DNA of 58,473 bases from Halobacteriales archaeon QS_6_64_34 (GCA_003020925.1 PXRT01000011.1:1-58473); one strand, 5' to 3'. Shown: positions 15,006 to 25,175, counted from the stretch's first letter. Made by a program: numbers and translations. The notes: a model not told the origin generated them from the sequence alone.

Positions 15006-17531
15006 ATGAGCGACAATCGCGGTAGCGACCCGACCCCGGACGGTGGCGTGGTCGAACCGCCATCGGAGACCGAGGAGGACGTGGACGTCGAATCGCTATC
15101 GGACAGCGAGTTGCGTGCGAAGTTCCGGGAGGTCCAGAACGAACGCGACCAGGCCAAAAACCGCGTCGAAGAGCTCAAAGACACCGTCGAGGACCAGCAA
15201 CACCGGCTCTACGACTTCGAAGGGTCACTGGCCGAACTCCAGGGCGTCGTCAACGCCAACGCGTCGGGCGACCTGACCCGGCGGGCCGACATCGACTCCA
15301 ATGTCGACTCCGTCGTCGATTTCGTCTCCAGTTACAACCGGATGCTCGACGAGTGGAACACGATGCTCAAACAGGTCAAGCAGGTCAGCACCTCCGTCGA
15401 CGAGTCCACCTCCGACGTCGAGGAGGAAGTCGAGAAGGTCGAGGCCGAGGGCGAACAGGTGAGCCAGTCCATCAGCGAAATCGCCGACGGCGCTCACGAA
15501 CAGAACGAACACCTCCAGCAGGTCGGCGACGAGATGCGCTCTATCTCCGCGACCATCCAGGAGGTCGCGGCCTCGGCGACCGAGGTGGCAAACACCGCCG
15601 AGGACTCCGTCGAGAGCGGTGACAGCGCCCAGGAGGCCGCGACCAAGGCCATCGAGGACCTCGAGGCGATGGAGACAAAGACCGAGGAGATGGTCCAGCA
15701 GGTCGAACAGCTCTCGGACCTGATGGGCGACATCGAGGAGATTACCGAGTTCATCAACGACGTGGCCGACGACACGAACATGCTGGCGCTGAACGCCAAC
15801 ATCGAGGCGGCCCGTGCCGGCGAGGCCGGCAGCGGCTTCGCCGTCGTCGCAAACGAGGTCAAGGACCTGGCCAACGAGACCAAGGAGGCGACCGACGAGA
15901 TTAGCTCGACCGTCTCCGAGGTGCGCGAACAGACCGAGACCACCGTCGACAACATGTACGAGACCCAGGACGTGGTCTCACAGGCGAGTACGGCCGTCGA
16001 CTCGACCATCGACGGGCTCGACGACGTGGTCCATATGATTGACCAGGTCAACTCCTCCATCAAGGAGATAGACGACGCGGTCGACCAGCAGGCCCAGACC
16101 ACGCAGTCGGTCGTCTCGATGGTCGACGAGGTCAGCGCCGTCAGCGAGGCGACCACCGCCGAGGCGGAGACGGTCGCCGAGGCCGCCGAGAACCAGACCG
16201 AGTCGCTCACGGACGTGACCAAGGAGGTCGGCGTGATGTCCCAGCGGGCCGAGGAGCTTGGCTCGACGGCCACGCAGTTCACGACCGGCGAACGCCAGAA
16301 ACACACGATGTCGAAAGGCGACACCGTTATCGACTTCTGGCACGCGATGGGCGGCGCCAAGTCCCTCCTGCTACACGACTTCGCCCGGGAGTTCGAAGAA
16401 CAACACGGTTCGGTCCACTTCCGGCTCTCCTCGCTTGGCAGCTACGACGGGGTGTTAGACGAGAGCCTCGCCGCCGGCACCGAGGAGATGCCGGCCATCG
16501 CCCAGATTAACGAAATCGGGAGCATGAAAGCCCGATTGTCGGGGGCGTTCAAACCCGCCGAGCGAATCCTTCCGGGGACCGCGAAATCGTCACTGACCGA
16601 CTCGGTCTCGGACTACTACACCGTCGACGGGGAACTGCAGTCGGTGCCGTTCAACTCCTCGAACCCCGTGCTGTGTATCAACAAAGACGCCTTCGAGGCC
16701 GCCGGCCTGAACCCGGACAACCCGCCCGAGACCTTCGCCGAAGTCCGGGACGCCAGCGAGCAACTCGTCAGCGCGGGCGTCACCGACTACGGTATCACCT
16801 TCGCGAACTACTCCTGGTTCGTCGAGCAGTGGTTCGCCGAGGCCGGCCAGGAACTGGTCAACGAGCAAAACGGGCGCGCCGGCGTCCCCGAGAAGGCCTA
16901 CCTCGACAGCGAGTTCGGCCACGAGTTCTTCCAGTGGTGGACCGACATGGAGGCCGACGGGCTCTACCACAACAGCGGTATCAAGGCCCGTGGGAAGGCC
17001 AAGAAGGCGTTCCACGACGAGCGGGCCGCCATGCTCATCGGCTCGACGTCCTCGCTTGGCTCCATCCAGTCGGGCGCCGAATTCGACCTGAAGACCGGCT
17101 ACCTGCCCGTGCTCGGCGAGCGCAACGGCGTCCTCGTCGGCGGGGCCTCCCTGTGGATAGGCGACGACCTCGACCCGCAGGTCGAACAGGTCGCCGGGGA
17201 GTTCCTGGCGTGGCTGCTCGAACCCGAACAGCAGGCCCGCTGGCACCGCGAGACCGGCTACTTCCCGGTCTGTGACGGCGCCGCCGACCTGCTGCGCTCG
17301 GAGGGATGGTTCGACGAGAACCCACACTTCGCCACCGCCTTCGACCAGTTCCAGGAGTCCTCTGACACGCCCGCGACCAACGGGGCACAGATGGGGCCGT
17401 TCCCGGAGGTCCGTGGCATCATCGAACAGGCCCGCGCGGAGATGCCCGTCAGCGAGGACGTCGGCGACGACCTCCGCGAGCTGAACAACGAGGTCGAAGC
17501 GGAGCTGTTCAGCTGGGACGCCGGACAGTAA
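15006..17531 (+). CDS. Soluble methyl-accepting chemotaxis transducer fused to a UgpB-like solute-binding domain
   Basis: An 841-residue protein without any transmembrane segment or signal peptide. Residues 1-70: acidic tail and coiled coil. About 70-125: HAMP-like segment (SGDLTRRADID). About 130-420: MCP signalling hairpin with its conserved tip (DTNMLALNANIEAARAGE near 256-273) that docks CheA/CheW. From 435 to the end: a full-length family 1 solute-binding domain resembling glycerol-3-phosphate-binding UgpB (opening VIDFWHAMGGAKS; then VPFNSSNPVLCINKDAF; near the end GGASLWIG and ETGYFPV). The binding domain is therefore cytoplasmic and downstream of the signalling tip, the reverse of membrane receptors. 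It likely senses an internal solute, possibly a glycerol phosphate (inferred). Convergent with secY. Confidence 0.95.
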   Translation: MSDNRGSDPTPDGGVVEPPSETEEDVDVESLSDSELRAKFREVQNERDQAKNRVEELKDTVEDQQHRLYDFEGSLAELQGVVNANASGDLTRRADIDSNVDSVVDFVSSYNRMLDEWNTMLKQVKQVSTSVDESTSDVEEEVEKVEAEGEQVSQSISEIADGAHEQNEHLQQVGDEMRSISATIQEVAASATEVANTAEDSVESGDSAQEAATKAIEDLEAMETKTEEMVQQVEQLSDLMGDIEEITEFINDVADDTNMLALNANIEAARAGEAGSGFAVVANEVKDLANETKEATDEISSTVSEVREQTETTVDNMYETQDVVSQASTAVDSTIDGLDDVVHMIDQVNSSIKEIDDAVDQQAQTTQSVVSMVDEVSAVSEATTAEAETVAEAAENQTESLTDVTKEVGVMSQRAEELGSTATQFTTGERQKHTMSKGDTVIDFWHAMGGAKSLLLHDFAREFEEQHGSVHFRLSSLGSYDGVLDESLAAGTEEMPAIAQINEIGSMKARLSGAFKPAERILPGTAKSSLTDSVSDYYTVDGELQSVPFNSSNPVLCINKDAFEAAGLNPDNPPETFAEVRDASEQLVSAGVTDYGITFANYSWFVEQWFAEAGQELVNEQNGRAGVPEKAYLDSEFGHEFFQWWTDMEADGLYHNSGIKARGKAKKAFHDERAAMLIGSTSSLGSIQSGAEFDLKTGYLPVLGERNGVLVGGASLWIGDDLDPQVEQVAGEFLAWLLEPEQQARWHRETGYFPVCDGAADLLRSEGWFDENPHFATAFDQFQESSDTPATNGAQMGPFPEVRGIIEQARAEMPVSEDVGDDLRELNNEVEAELFSWDAGQ

Positions 17532-17546
17532 GCGAATCGCGGCGAC

Positions 17547-19025
17547 TCAGCCGAACATCTTCCGCATCGCGGGGTGCATCTCCATGAGCTGCTCTTCGGC
17601 GATCTCCTCGTACAGCTTATACGTGATAGAGACCGTCAGCAGCAGGCCCGTTCCGGAGACGTTCCCGATTGTCCCCATCATGTTGGCGAGCACTGCGAGC
17701 AGCCCGACGAGGGCACCGCCGATGACGGTGACCTGCGGGATGTACCGCTCTAGCACTTTCTCGATGACACCGACGTTCTGTCGGAAGCCGGGAATCTGCA
17801 TCCCGGAGTTGTGAATCTGCTTTGCGGTCGCTTCCGGGCCCATGTCCGTGGTCTCGACCCAGAAGACGGCGAAGATAGCCCCGCCGATGAGCATGAACGT
17901 CAGGTCCACACCGATGCGCAGGAGTATCTGCCAGACCTCGTTCGTGGTCGTCCCCTGCAGGAACCACATCCAGTCACCGGGCGACTGGATGGGCGCCAGG
18001 TAGTAAAACAGGCCACCGACCGGCTGACCGGCGTTGTTGTAGGTGCCAATCCAACCGGGCAGGTTCGCGACCTGCTGGTTGAGGATGCGTCCCAGGAACT
18101 GGATGTTGGCCTGGAGCGCGCGGACGAGAATCATCGGCAGGACGCTGGCGTAGATGAGCTTCACGGGGAAGCGCCCACGCGCGCCCTTGACCCGCGCGTT
18201 CGAGAGGGGAATCTCGACGCGGACCGACTCCGCGTAGACGACGATGGAAAAGATAAGCACCGTCGTGATGAGCGCGAGCAGTCGGCCGCCGCCGGGCGAG
18301 AGGAACAGCGTCTGGATACCCGAGGCCGTAAACAGCGAGCCGGTCGCCTGCTGGCCGGTGATGAACAGGTACCACGTGTAGATGATACCGTTCCGGTTAC
18401 CGATGATAGGCGTCGACAGCAGGCCGCCCAGCAGTCGCTGGCTGACGCCGGCGACGATAAACAGGCCGATACCGGAGCCGACGCCCCACTTGGAGATGAC
18501 CTCGTCCATGAAGAGGATGAGGACACCGCCGACGAACATCTGGGCGAAGATGAGCGCCTGCACGCCGGTCTGACCGATGCCCAGCGACTGGGCGACGGCC
18601 GTATCCGGCGGCAGGAAGTTCGCCGCAAACACCATCGGGAGCCCCGTCAGGCATATCATCACGATGACCAGCAGCTTCTGGAGCCCCTGGTAGAGAATCT
18701 GGTCTCGCGGGTCGTCCTGTGTGTTCAGCCCGAGCAGGTTCGCGCCACCGAGCAACTGCAAGACGATGGACGCGGTGACGATCGGCCCGATACCCAGCTG
18801 CATGATACTCCCCTGGCCGGAGGCCAGAATCGACCCGAATCGACCGAAGACCTGCTGGCTCGCGTCGATGTCGAGGCCGAACAGCTTCACGTTCGTCAGG
18901 AAGAAATACAGCACCAACACGCCGCCGGTCCACGCGAGTTTGCGCTTGAACGGGACGTGTCCTTCCGGACGGCGGACTGCCGGCATCCGCACGAGCAGTG
19001 GTTCGGCGGTGTCCTTCCAACTCAT
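17547..19025 (-). CDS. secY: Protein translocase subunit SecY
   Basis: A 492-residue polytopic protein, the channel-forming subunit of the Sec translocon. Typical landmarks are the plug/TM2 region (GIGPIVTASIVLQLL), the TM5-6 segment (GVGSGIGLFIVAG) and the cytosolic loop ESVRVEIPLSNARVKGARG that contacts ribosomes. The lower numbered end is the C terminus (MEMHPAMRKMFG). It is the last gene of the ribosomal superoperon, 9 bp after L15, and converges with the MCP-UgpB gene 15 bp away. Confidence 0.97.
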   Translation of the reverse strand: MSWKDTAEPLLVRMPAVRRPEGHVPFKRKLAWTGGVLVLYFFLTNVKLFGLDIDASQQVFGRFGSILASGQGSIMQLGIGPIVTASIVLQLLGGANLLGLNTQDDPRDQILYQGLQKLLVIVMICLTGLPMVFAANFLPPDTAVAQSLGIGQTGVQALIFAQMFVGGVLILFMDEVISKWGVGSGIGLFIVAGVSQRLLGGLLSTPIIGNRNGIIYTWYLFITGQQATGSLFTASGIQTLFLSPGGGRLLALITTVLIFSIVVYAESVRVEIPLSNARVKGARGRFPVKLIYASVLPMILVRALQANIQFLGRILNQQVANLPGWIGTYNNAGQPVGGLFYYLAPIQSPGDWMWFLQGTTTNEVWQILLRIGVDLTFMLIGGAIFAVFWVETTDMGPEATAKQIHNSGMQIPGFRQNVGVIEKVLERYIPQVTVIGGALVGLLAVLANMMGTIGNVSGTGLLLTVSITYKLYEEIAEEQLMEMHPAMRKMFG

Positions 19026-19034
19026 TGTCTATCC

Positions 19035-19529
19035 CTATTTCTCGTTGTCCGATTCGCCTTCGGTGTCGGCATCTGCCTGCCGTTCCTCACCGAAGTCCGT
19101 CAACTTTGCGGTGCCGCCCGCGTCCTCGACTTTCTCGATTGCACCGGCCGAGAAGTCGTCGGCGATGACCGTGAGCTCGTTGCGGACCTGGCCCGCACCG
19201 AGGACCTTCACGAGGTCGGCGTCCTCGGCCTCGTCGACGACCTCGCGGGCGTCGATGATGTAGCCGTCGCCGGCCTCTTCGGCGAGCCCGTCGGCCGCGT
19301 ACAGCACGGCGTTCTCGTCGAGTTCGCGGACGTCGACCGTCGCGACCTCTTCCTGGGCCTGCTCGGGCCGCTTGAAGCCGCTCTTGCCGAGGGGCTCGTA
19401 GTTGTGGAACTCGTGTTTGTCGCGACCGGCGGCCCCGCGACCGCCGCGATGGCCGGCGCCGCGGTTGTTCTTGTGTGAGCCGCCGCCGTGCGTGCGCGAG
19501 CCGCGCTGTCGTCGTTTCTTGCTCGTCAT
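19035..19529 (-). CDS. rpl15: Large subunit ribosomal protein L15
   Basis: A 164-residue L15. The basic Gly/Arg-rich N terminus (KKRRQRGSRTHGGGSHKN) threads into 23S rRNA, the C-terminal half is the globular L15e/L18e-type domain, and an acidic tail typical of haloarchaea ends it. It overlaps the L30 stop by one base, so the two are translationally coupled. Confidence 0.96.
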   Translation of the reverse strand: MTSKKRRQRGSRTHGGGSHKNNRGAGHRGGRGAAGRDKHEFHNYEPLGKSGFKRPEQAQEEVATVDVRELDENAVLYAADGLAEEAGDGYIIDAREVVDEAEDADLVKVLGAGQVRNELTVIADDFSAGAIEKVEDAGGTAKLTDFGEERQADADTEGESDNEK

Positions 19530-19993
19530 TATCGCATCGCCTCCAGGAGCGCGTCGATGCCCTCGGTGTCGTGTCGCCCGAGTTCACCGCCTTCCTTTGT
19601 CGGGTGTTTGATGCCGTCGTGGCCGCCCCGTGGCGGGTGCAGACGGAGTGTGGGGGAGAGTCCCTGCTCTTGCAGCGTCGTCTCCTCGGAGACCAGCGCC
19701 CAGGCCAGCCCCTCGACGTCGTCGAACTCGGTGTTCTGTGCCACCCACTCGTCGTCGATGTCGGCGTCGCCCTCGGCGGGCTCTGCGCGCGTCTCGAGCA
19801 GGAGTTCGATGGTCTCCTGGCTGGGCTCGCCGAAGGCCACGAAGTCGTTGACCTTCGACACCATGCCCGAATACGCGTCCGTGTCGGGGACGAGCGTACA
19901 GTGGTTGACGTGGTGGATGTTCAGCATCTTCAGCGTGTCGTGGATGTCCGTATCCATGTTCACGTCGCCACGAATCTGAACGAGTGCTTGCAT
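19529..19993 (-). CDS. rpl30: Large subunit ribosomal protein L30
   Basis: A 154-residue archaeal L30, longer than bacterial L30 (about 60), with the ALVQIRGDVNMDTDIHDTLKML core and the archaeal/eukaryal L7-like extension. The ATG at 19993 was chosen because TGATG overlaps the S5 stop; a GTG one codon upstream is possible. Confidence 0.95.
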   Translation of the reverse strand: MQALVQIRGDVNMDTDIHDTLKMLNIHHVNHCTLVPDTDAYSGMVSKVNDFVAFGEPSQETIELLLETRAEPAEGDADIDDEWVAQNTEFDDVEGLAWALVSEETTLQEQGLSPTLRLHPPRGGHDGIKHPTKEGGELGRHDTEGIDALLEAMR

Positions 19994-20631
19994 CACTCGA
20001 TCACCTCTCGTTTCTCGAAGGTGCGCTCGGGGACGCGGGCCTCGGCCGTGTTCTGCAGGGCGTTGAACGTCGCCTTTGCGAAGTTGACCGTGGTTCGCGT
20101 GTTCCCGCTACTGCGGGTCCAGATGTCCTCGATGCCGGCGAGTTCGAGCACCTTGCGGACGGTCTCCCCGCCGGCAAGGCCCAGCCCGCGCGGGGCGGGC
20201 TGGAGTTCGACCTCGACGCTCCCGGCCTTGCCCTCGGTGCGCAGCGCGACCGTGTGCGGACGGCCACAGCCACACTCCCAGGACCCACAGCCACGGGAGA
20301 CGTCGATGATGTTCAGCTTGGCCACGTCGATGGCCTTCTGGATGGCCCCGCCGACCTGGTCGTCACGCCCCTCGGCGTAGCCGACCAGCCCGTCGCGGTT
20401 GCCGACTGCGACGACACAGCGGAACTTCACCCGCCGGCCGGAGTCGGTCATCCGCTGGACCATGTTGATGTCCAGCACTTCGTCTTCCAGGTCGGGAACG
20501 AGCTGGTCGACGACGTCCGATTCTTTCAGGGGCAGCCCCGAGTTCAGCGCCTCCTGCATGGAGTCGATTTCGCCCTCGACGACCTGCTTGCCGAGGCGTG
20601 TGCGGGGTTCCCAGCCGTTATTGGCACTCAT
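19993..20631 (-). CDS. rps5: Small subunit ribosomal protein S5
   Basis: A 212-residue S5 with the double-stranded RNA-binding-like N-terminal domain ([20 protein letters not shown]) and C-terminal domain ([19 protein letters not shown]). It helps form the mRNA entry site and affects decoding accuracy. Coupled to L18 upstream by an ATGA overlap and to L30 downstream. Confidence 0.97.
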   Translation of the reverse strand: MSANNGWEPRTRLGKQVVEGEIDSMQEALNSGLPLKESDVVDQLVPDLEDEVLDINMVQRMTDSGRRVKFRCVVAVGNRDGLVGYAEGRDDQVGGAIQKAIDVAKLNIIDVSRGCGSWECGCGRPHTVALRTEGKAGSVEVELQPAPRGLGLAGGETVRKVLELAGIEDIWTRSSGNTRTTVNFAKATFNALQNTAEARVPERTFEKREVIE

Positions 20632-21191
20632 AGTTCGATGTCACCTTCCAGTAGTGTCTCCCGAATCTCGTCGAAATGCTCCGGGAGGTCCGCAGCGTCG
20701 AAGTCCCCGCTGTACAGCGGTTCGTCCAGCATCTCGGCGTACTCGGCGATGTGGGCACCGCGTGTGCGCTGCCAATCCGCGAGCACGTCGTCGTTGTGGG
20801 GAACGTCGAGGCCGGCGTCGATAGCGCCTTCCTGTATTGCGAATACTTTGCTTCCGGGGGTCGGGGTGTTGAGGCCGATGTCGAGTACCGCTTCCTCGAC
20901 GCCAGCGTCCAGCGCGCGGCGCCCTGCGAGCAGGCCGGTGAGGTAGGCCGCAGGCATGTTGCCCGTCGGCGCTTCCCAGCCGTACTCCTCGAGGTCACCG
21001 GACTGTGCTGCCGCCAGCGTGCGGTCGCCGTGTGGTCCGAGAGTCACCAGCTGCGCCCTGGTGTGCTTGTTGCTCTTTCGAGCGACAAGGCGGGGCTTGC
21101 CGGATTTCAGCAGGCGCAACCGCTGATGGTAATCCGTTCGGGCCTCGCGGCGACGCCGCATCGGCACCTTGTATCGTGGTCCTGTCGCCAT
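20628..21191 (-). CDS. rpl18: Large subunit ribosomal protein L18
   Basis: A 187-residue archaeal L18 (eukaryal uL18 type, longer than bacterial), binding 5S rRNA in the central protuberance. It begins with the basic [18 protein letters not shown] segment; [18 protein letters not shown] lies in the conserved core. Overlaps both neighbours by 1-4 bases. Confidence 0.97.
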   Translation of the reverse strand: MATGPRYKVPMRRRREARTDYHQRLRLLKSGKPRLVARKSNKHTRAQLVTLGPHGDRTLAAAQSGDLEEYGWEAPTGNMPAAYLTGLLAGRRALDAGVEEAVLDIGLNTPTPGSKVFAIQEGAIDAGLDVPHNDDVLADWQRTRGAHIAEYAEMLDEPLYSGDFDAADLPEHFDEIRETLLEGDIEL

Positions 21192-21640
21192 TATTCGTCA
21201 CCGTGGTTTGCGTCGATGTATCGTTGTAGGTCGGCAACGCTGTCGAACTCGCCACCGCCGGCCTGGTCGTACAGGTCGCGGTACTGCGACGTCGAGAGCG
21301 TGCCGTCGTCGCGCAGCTCGCGCAGCTTCTTTCGCTGTGCGCGGATGCGGGATGTCCAGTTCTCCTTCTCGTTCTGTCGAGCCCCGGCCTTGCCTTTCCG
21401 GGAACCGGCTCCCTTCTGGTGGCCGTAGGCCTGCTTCTCCTTGCGCTCGCGGGCGCGACCGCGGGAGTTGCCCTTCTTGTCTTTAGCCGTGATGGCGCCG
21501 TCCTCAACCAGCTCCCGAACGTCCTCGCGAGTGATGGCGTCGGCGATGTCACCCTGGCGCTCGGGGTTGAACCAGACGCGGTTCTTCCCGACGTCGAGGA
21601 TGTCCGATGCCATTCGCTTCTGTGCGGAGAGGTCCGTCAC
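21191..21640 (-). CDS. rpl19e: Large subunit ribosomal protein L19e
   Basis: A 149-residue L19e with the very basic middle helix ([20 protein letters not shown]) that lies on the subunit surface. The start is GTG at 21640, overlapping the stop of the shifted L32e reading frame (GTGA), which is normal coupling and indirect evidence that the shifted frame once was the L32e end. Confidence 0.96.
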   Translation of the reverse strand: MTDLSAQKRMASDILDVGKNRVWFNPERQGDIADAITREDVRELVEDGAITAKDKKGNSRGRARERKEKQAYGHQKGAGSRKGKAGARQNEKENWTSRIRAQRKKLRELRDDGTLSTSQYRDLYDQAGGGEFDSVADLQRYIDANHGDE

Positions 21641-22447
21641 TGTTCGCTCACCTCGACTTCGACGTAGGTGGGGTTGAGCACGCGGATGCCCGCGTCCGCT
21701 GCTTCCTCCTCGATGCGCTCGCGCTTGCGTGCGCCGACCTTCGAGGCGATGCGGACGGCCTCGCTATCCCCGTCGACGCCCTCCAGGTCGTCCGTGTTGG
21801 CCGGCTTCGACGGTGGCGCCCTTGCCCTTGATGCCGCGGCGCTGTTTCGAGAGGTCGCCGCGTGGCTTGCGCCAGGACGTCGGCACGCGCTTTTTCTTGT
21901 GGTGGTCCTGTCGGTTGAACTGCGGGCCGCCGACGCGGTGTCGCTGGGCCAGCTGTCGGGCCGTCTCGTCGTCCAGGTCGGGCGTCTTCTCGGCGAGCCC
22001 GCGGGGCTGGAGCTCCGTCTCCACGTCCTCGTCGGTCTCGGCCTCGTCTCCGCCTTCCTCTTCGACCTCGGCCTCTGTCTCGGTCTCGACCTCGAGCCCG
22101 CCGACGTCGGCCTTGATTCGGGCGGCGAGTGCGTTACCGACGCCCTCGGTCTCGGCCAGTTCCGACTGGCTTGCGCCGCGGACGTCGTCGACGGTCTCGA
22201 AGCCCGCTTCGCGGAGGGCTTCGGCCTTCGTGTCGCCGACGCCGCTGATGTCGGTGAGTTCCATCCGGTCGTCGCTCTCGTCCTCGGCCTCGGATTCGGC
22301 CGCTTCGGCGACCTGGTCCGGGTCCTCAGCTGACTCGCCCGCGGTGGGCTTCTCGGACTCGATGTCTTCCTCGGGAGCCTCTCCCTGCGGGAGCCCTTCC
22401 TCGTTGGCGTTGGCGTCGTTACTCGTGTTGTCGGGGTTGTCTGCCAT
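21637..22447 (-). pseudogene. rpl32e: Large subunit ribosomal protein L32e, disrupted by an internal deletion/frameshift
   Basis: The first 220 or so codons from the ATG at 22447 are typical haloarchaeal L32e: a helix-hairpin-helix N-terminal extension, an acidic linker and the core [20 protein letters not shown]. After GKGATVEAG (near 21805) the frame leaves L32e and stops at 21764. In a different frame the expected end continues: [19 protein letters not shown] through [12 protein letters not shown] to the TGA at 21637-21639. By comparison with remembered Haloarcula L32e, about 20 residues (roughly 62 bases) are missing at the junction. Either a true lesion or an assembly error; all neighbours are intact. 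Confidence 0.85.
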
Positions 22448-22983
22448 CAGGCGTCACCTCTGGACGGTTTCTGGGTGATGTACACCCCGTCCTGGAACAC
22501 ACGCACGTCCTTGTCGTTGATGCGTGTGAGCTGTTCGATGTCCGCGGCGGTCTGGCCGACGGCCTCGATGTCGGGGCCGGTGACGGTCAGCTCCTCGCCG
22601 TCGACCGACACGTCGGTGTCACCGTGGACGGTGGTCCGACGCGCGGCCTTCTCGCCGAGGAAGTTCTCGATGACGACGTCGTCGCCCTCGACGTTCACTT
22701 GCATCGGGAAGTGAGAGTAGAAGACTTCCATCTCGTACTCCCACCCCTCGATGACGCCGTGGAACATGTTCTCGATGTGGCTCTCGAAGGTCCCGACCGT
22801 CGACAGCGTCTTGGCGTCGTCCTCGTTGGACTCGACCGCGACGACGTCGTCCTCGACTGTGACGTCGATGTCGGGATACCAGAGCCGACGTGTGACCGTC
22901 CCTTCCGGACCCTCGACCGTGAGGTCGAGATGGTCCTGGGAGACGGACACGTCCTCCGGAATCTCCAGTGCTACTCGTGACAT
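22447..22983 (-). CDS. rpl6: Large subunit ribosomal protein L6
   Basis: A 178-residue L6 with its two repeated RNA-binding domains ([19 protein letters not shown] at the start; [20 protein letters not shown] in the second). It sits near the sarcin-ricin loop and factor-binding site. Its stop overlaps the L32e start by one base. Confidence 0.97.
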   Translation of the reverse strand: MSRVALEIPEDVSVSQDHLDLTVEGPEGTVTRRLWYPDIDVTVEDDVVAVESNEDDAKTLSTVGTFESHIENMFHGVIEGWEYEMEVFYSHFPMQVNVEGDDVVIENFLGEKAARRTTVHGDTDVSVDGEELTVTGPDIEAVGQTAADIEQLTRINDKDVRVFQDGVYITQKPSRGDA

Positions 22984-22985
22984 TG

Positions 22986-23378
22986 TTAGTATACGTACGC
23001 GATTACTTGGCCACCGACGCCTTCCTCACGAGCCTGGTAGTGGCTCATGATGCCGTGGCTGGTCGTCACGACGAGGGTCCCGTAGTCACGGGCGGGGAGA
23101 AACCGCTTCTCCCACTTCTCGAACTCGTCTGCGCCCGCCGAATAGCGGGGCTTGACCGGGCCACACTCGTTGATGGCTCCTTTCAGTTCGACCTCGAACT
23201 CACCGGCTTTGCCGTCGTCGACGAAGGTGAACCCGTCGATGTACCCGCGGTCGTAGAAGACCTCGAGGACGCTACCGATTTCGTTCGAGGCGGGCGATAC
23301 CGTCTGCTCTAAATGCCCGACGCTCTCGGCGTTGTCGAGTGCCGACAGTGCGTTGGCGAATGGGTCGTTTCCTGTCAT
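22986..23378 (-). CDS. rps8: Small subunit ribosomal protein S8
   Basis: A 130-residue S8, a primary 16S rRNA binder, from MTGNDPFANALSALDNAE to GVGGQVIAYVY. The ATG at 23378 was chosen over a longer frame because the longer one runs into S14. S8 can repress spc-operon translation in bacteria; whether it does so here is unknown. Confidence 0.97.
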   Translation of the reverse strand: MTGNDPFANALSALDNAESVGHLEQTVSPASNEIGSVLEVFYDRGYIDGFTFVDDGKAGEFEVELKGAINECGPVKPRYSAGADEFEKWEKRFLPARDYGTLVVTTSHGIMSHYQAREEGVGGQVIAYVY

Positions 23379-23380
23379 GG

Positions 23381-23542
23381 TTAGCTGTACTTCCTGAAGC
23401 CCATGCCCCGGGAAATCTCCCGGAAGCACTGGCGACACAGCCAGATGTCGTACTTGCCGACGAGCCCCTGCTCGCGCCCGCAGCGCTGACAGGACTCGAG
23501 CTGGCCGGTCCGTTCGGTCTGTTGTGTTTCGCTTTCGCTCAT
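23381..23542 (-). CDS. rps14: Small subunit ribosomal protein S14 (zinc-ribbon type)
   Basis: A 53-residue S14 read directly from the gap between L5 and S8. It begins [10 protein letters not shown] and has two Cys pairs, CQRC (18-21) and CRQC (36-39), forming the zinc site, and ends GMGFRKYS. Its length and cysteines match the archaeal type-Z S14. Overlaps the L5 stop by 4 bases and precedes S8 by 2. Confidence 0.96.
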   Translation of the reverse strand: MSESETQQTERTGQLESCQRCGREQGLVGKYDIWLCRQCFREISRGMGFRKYS

Positions 23543-24069
23543 TCGCTCACCTCGACGTCGAAGGTCGACTCGATGAACGCGACTGCGTCGTCCGGGTTGA
23601 GTCGGTGGGTCGATGGAATCGAGCGGGACGCCTTGTCCCGCTTGGCGACGCGGTAGCCGGGGCGGACGAGGTTGACGGTGACGTCCAGCCCGTAGATTCC
23701 GATGGACGGGTCGTACTCCTGGCTCGGGAACTCCGTGTGTTCCTCGACGCCGAAGCTGAAGTTGCCGGTGTCGTCGAACTGGCTCGCGGCCAGTTCGGCG
23801 AGTGGCAGCGCGGTCTCGAGGAACGCTTTGGCGTCGTCACCACGCAGCGTGACCTTCGCACCGATGGGGTCACCCTGACGGATGTCGAACTCGCCGACGG
23901 TTCGCTTCGCTCGCGTCCGAACCGGGCTCTGGCCCGTAATCTCGGTGATGATGTCTTCGCCGTTGGCCAGGTCCTGGCCACCGTGGCCGATACCCATGTG
24001 GACAACGACCTTCTCGATGCTCGGTTCGCGCATCTCGTGGAACTCCGCAGTGTCGCTATCGGAACTCAT
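23539..24069 (-). CDS. rpl5: Large subunit ribosomal protein L5
   Basis: A 176-residue L5, the 5S rRNA-binding protein of the central protuberance. Landmarks are [19 protein letters not shown] near the start and [21 protein letters not shown]. The C terminus ([12 protein letters not shown]) overlaps the S14 start. Confidence 0.97.
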   Translation of the reverse strand: MSSDSDTAEFHEMREPSIEKVVVHMGIGHGGQDLANGEDIITEITGQSPVRTRAKRTVGEFDIRQGDPIGAKVTLRGDDAKAFLETALPLAELAASQFDDTGNFSFGVEEHTEFPSQEYDPSIGIYGLDVTVNLVRPGYRVAKRDKASRSIPSTHRLNPDDAVAFIESTFDVEVSE

Positions 24070-24812
24070 TCGCTGTCACCCGTGAAGTTCTCGTCGATGA
24101 CGACGACGTACTCCTCGATCGTCTCGAAGCCGCCGGCGGCTGTGGCGCCTTCTGTGGCTTCGTCCGAAGCCTCTCCGCCCTCGTCCTGCGTGACGAGAAC
24201 GTTGTTCTGGGCCGAGCCCGGCGTGACCTGTATCTCGTCGATAGTGCCAATCTCGCCCGCGTGGGCACCGTCGACTGCCGTGACGAGTGCGCCCTCTTCG
24301 TACTCGAAGTGGGCGACGACGTCGCCGGTCTCGTTGTCGACGACGACCGAATCGCCGCCCGAGTACTCGTCGCCGTCCTCGACGATGAGCGTCTCACCGT
24401 CGTGGAGGCCGAGTTGGACGTCGCCGCCGTCGACGTTGGTCTTGTTGACAATCTTCCCGAGCTTGGACTCGGCGGCGTCGGCCTCGATGGCCGTCAGGGC
24501 CAGCCGGCCGCCCTCGCCGGGGAAGACGCGGTAGTACTCCTCGCGCTCGGTGAAGGCCATGATGTCGAACATCCCGACGGGGCGTTCCTCGTCGGAGACG
24601 GCCTTGCCGTTGATGAGGACGTTGTCCTCGTTCAACGCGTAGCGCGCTTCCTTGCGGTTATCGGCATAGCCCAGCACGTCCCGCAGGACGATGAGCAGGG
24701 GGACCCCCGACTCACCGTGCGGGCCGGCACCGGCCTTGACCGTAAACGTTGCCGTCTTGCGCTCGACGGGCCAGCTGTTTGGCACCGACAGGCGCTTTTG
24801 ATGGTTGCTCAT
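24066..24812 (-). CDS. rps4e: Small subunit ribosomal protein S4e
   Basis: A 248-residue S4e, found only in archaea and eukaryotes. It starts [16 protein letters not shown], followed by an S4-like RNA-binding region ([17 protein letters not shown]) and a KOW-type segment near the end ([13 protein letters not shown]). Coupled by 4-base overlaps to L24 and L5. Confidence 0.97.
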   Translation of the reverse strand: MSNHQKRLSVPNSWPVERKTATFTVKAGAGPHGESGVPLLIVLRDVLGYADNRKEARYALNEDNVLINGKAVSDEERPVGMFDIMAFTEREEYYRVFPGEGGRLALTAIEADAAESKLGKIVNKTNVDGGDVQLGLHDGETLIVEDGDEYSGGDSVVVDNETGDVVAHFEYEEGALVTAVDGAHAGEIGTIDEIQVTPGSAQNNVLVTQDEGGEASDEATEGATAAGGFETIEEYVVVIDENFTGDSE

Positions 24813-25171
24813 GCGGTATCATCCTCCGATTCGAGCCGCTCCGTTCGACGCTCGTCCTCGATGTTCAGGTCCGTGACCCGGACGTTCGAGGTGTCGAGCG
24901 GACGGGGGACTTCCTCGCCGTCGGTGGTCTCCAGGGTGACGCCTTCCACGTGGATGACGGCATCAGAGAGGTCGACTTCGAGGACCTCGCCGGACTCGCC
25001 GGTGTAGTCGCCACGGAGTACCTCGACGGTGTCCCCCGAATTGACGCGGACGTTGCGCTGGCCGTACTCCTCGCGGAGGTCGGTCGAAAGCGTGGCCCGC
25101 ACCTGCTTGTGTCGCTCGTGCAGCGGCGCGTCTCGGTCGCTCTTTCGCTGTTTGTCTGGTTGTGTTGTCAT
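24809..25171 (-). CDS. rpl24: Large subunit ribosomal protein L24
   Basis: A 120-residue L24 (uL24), an assembly initiator near the exit tunnel, with the KOW motif [20 protein letters not shown]. The ATG at 25171 ([14 protein letters not shown]) is preferred over an upstream ATG that would overlap the L14 end. Confidence 0.96.
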   Translation of the reverse strand: MTTQPDKQRKSDRDAPLHERHKQVRATLSTDLREEYGQRNVRVNSGDTVEVLRGDYTGESGEVLEVDLSDAVIHVEGVTLETTDGEEVPRPLDTSNVRVTDLNIEDERRTERLESEDDTA

Positions 25172-25175
25172 GGTT

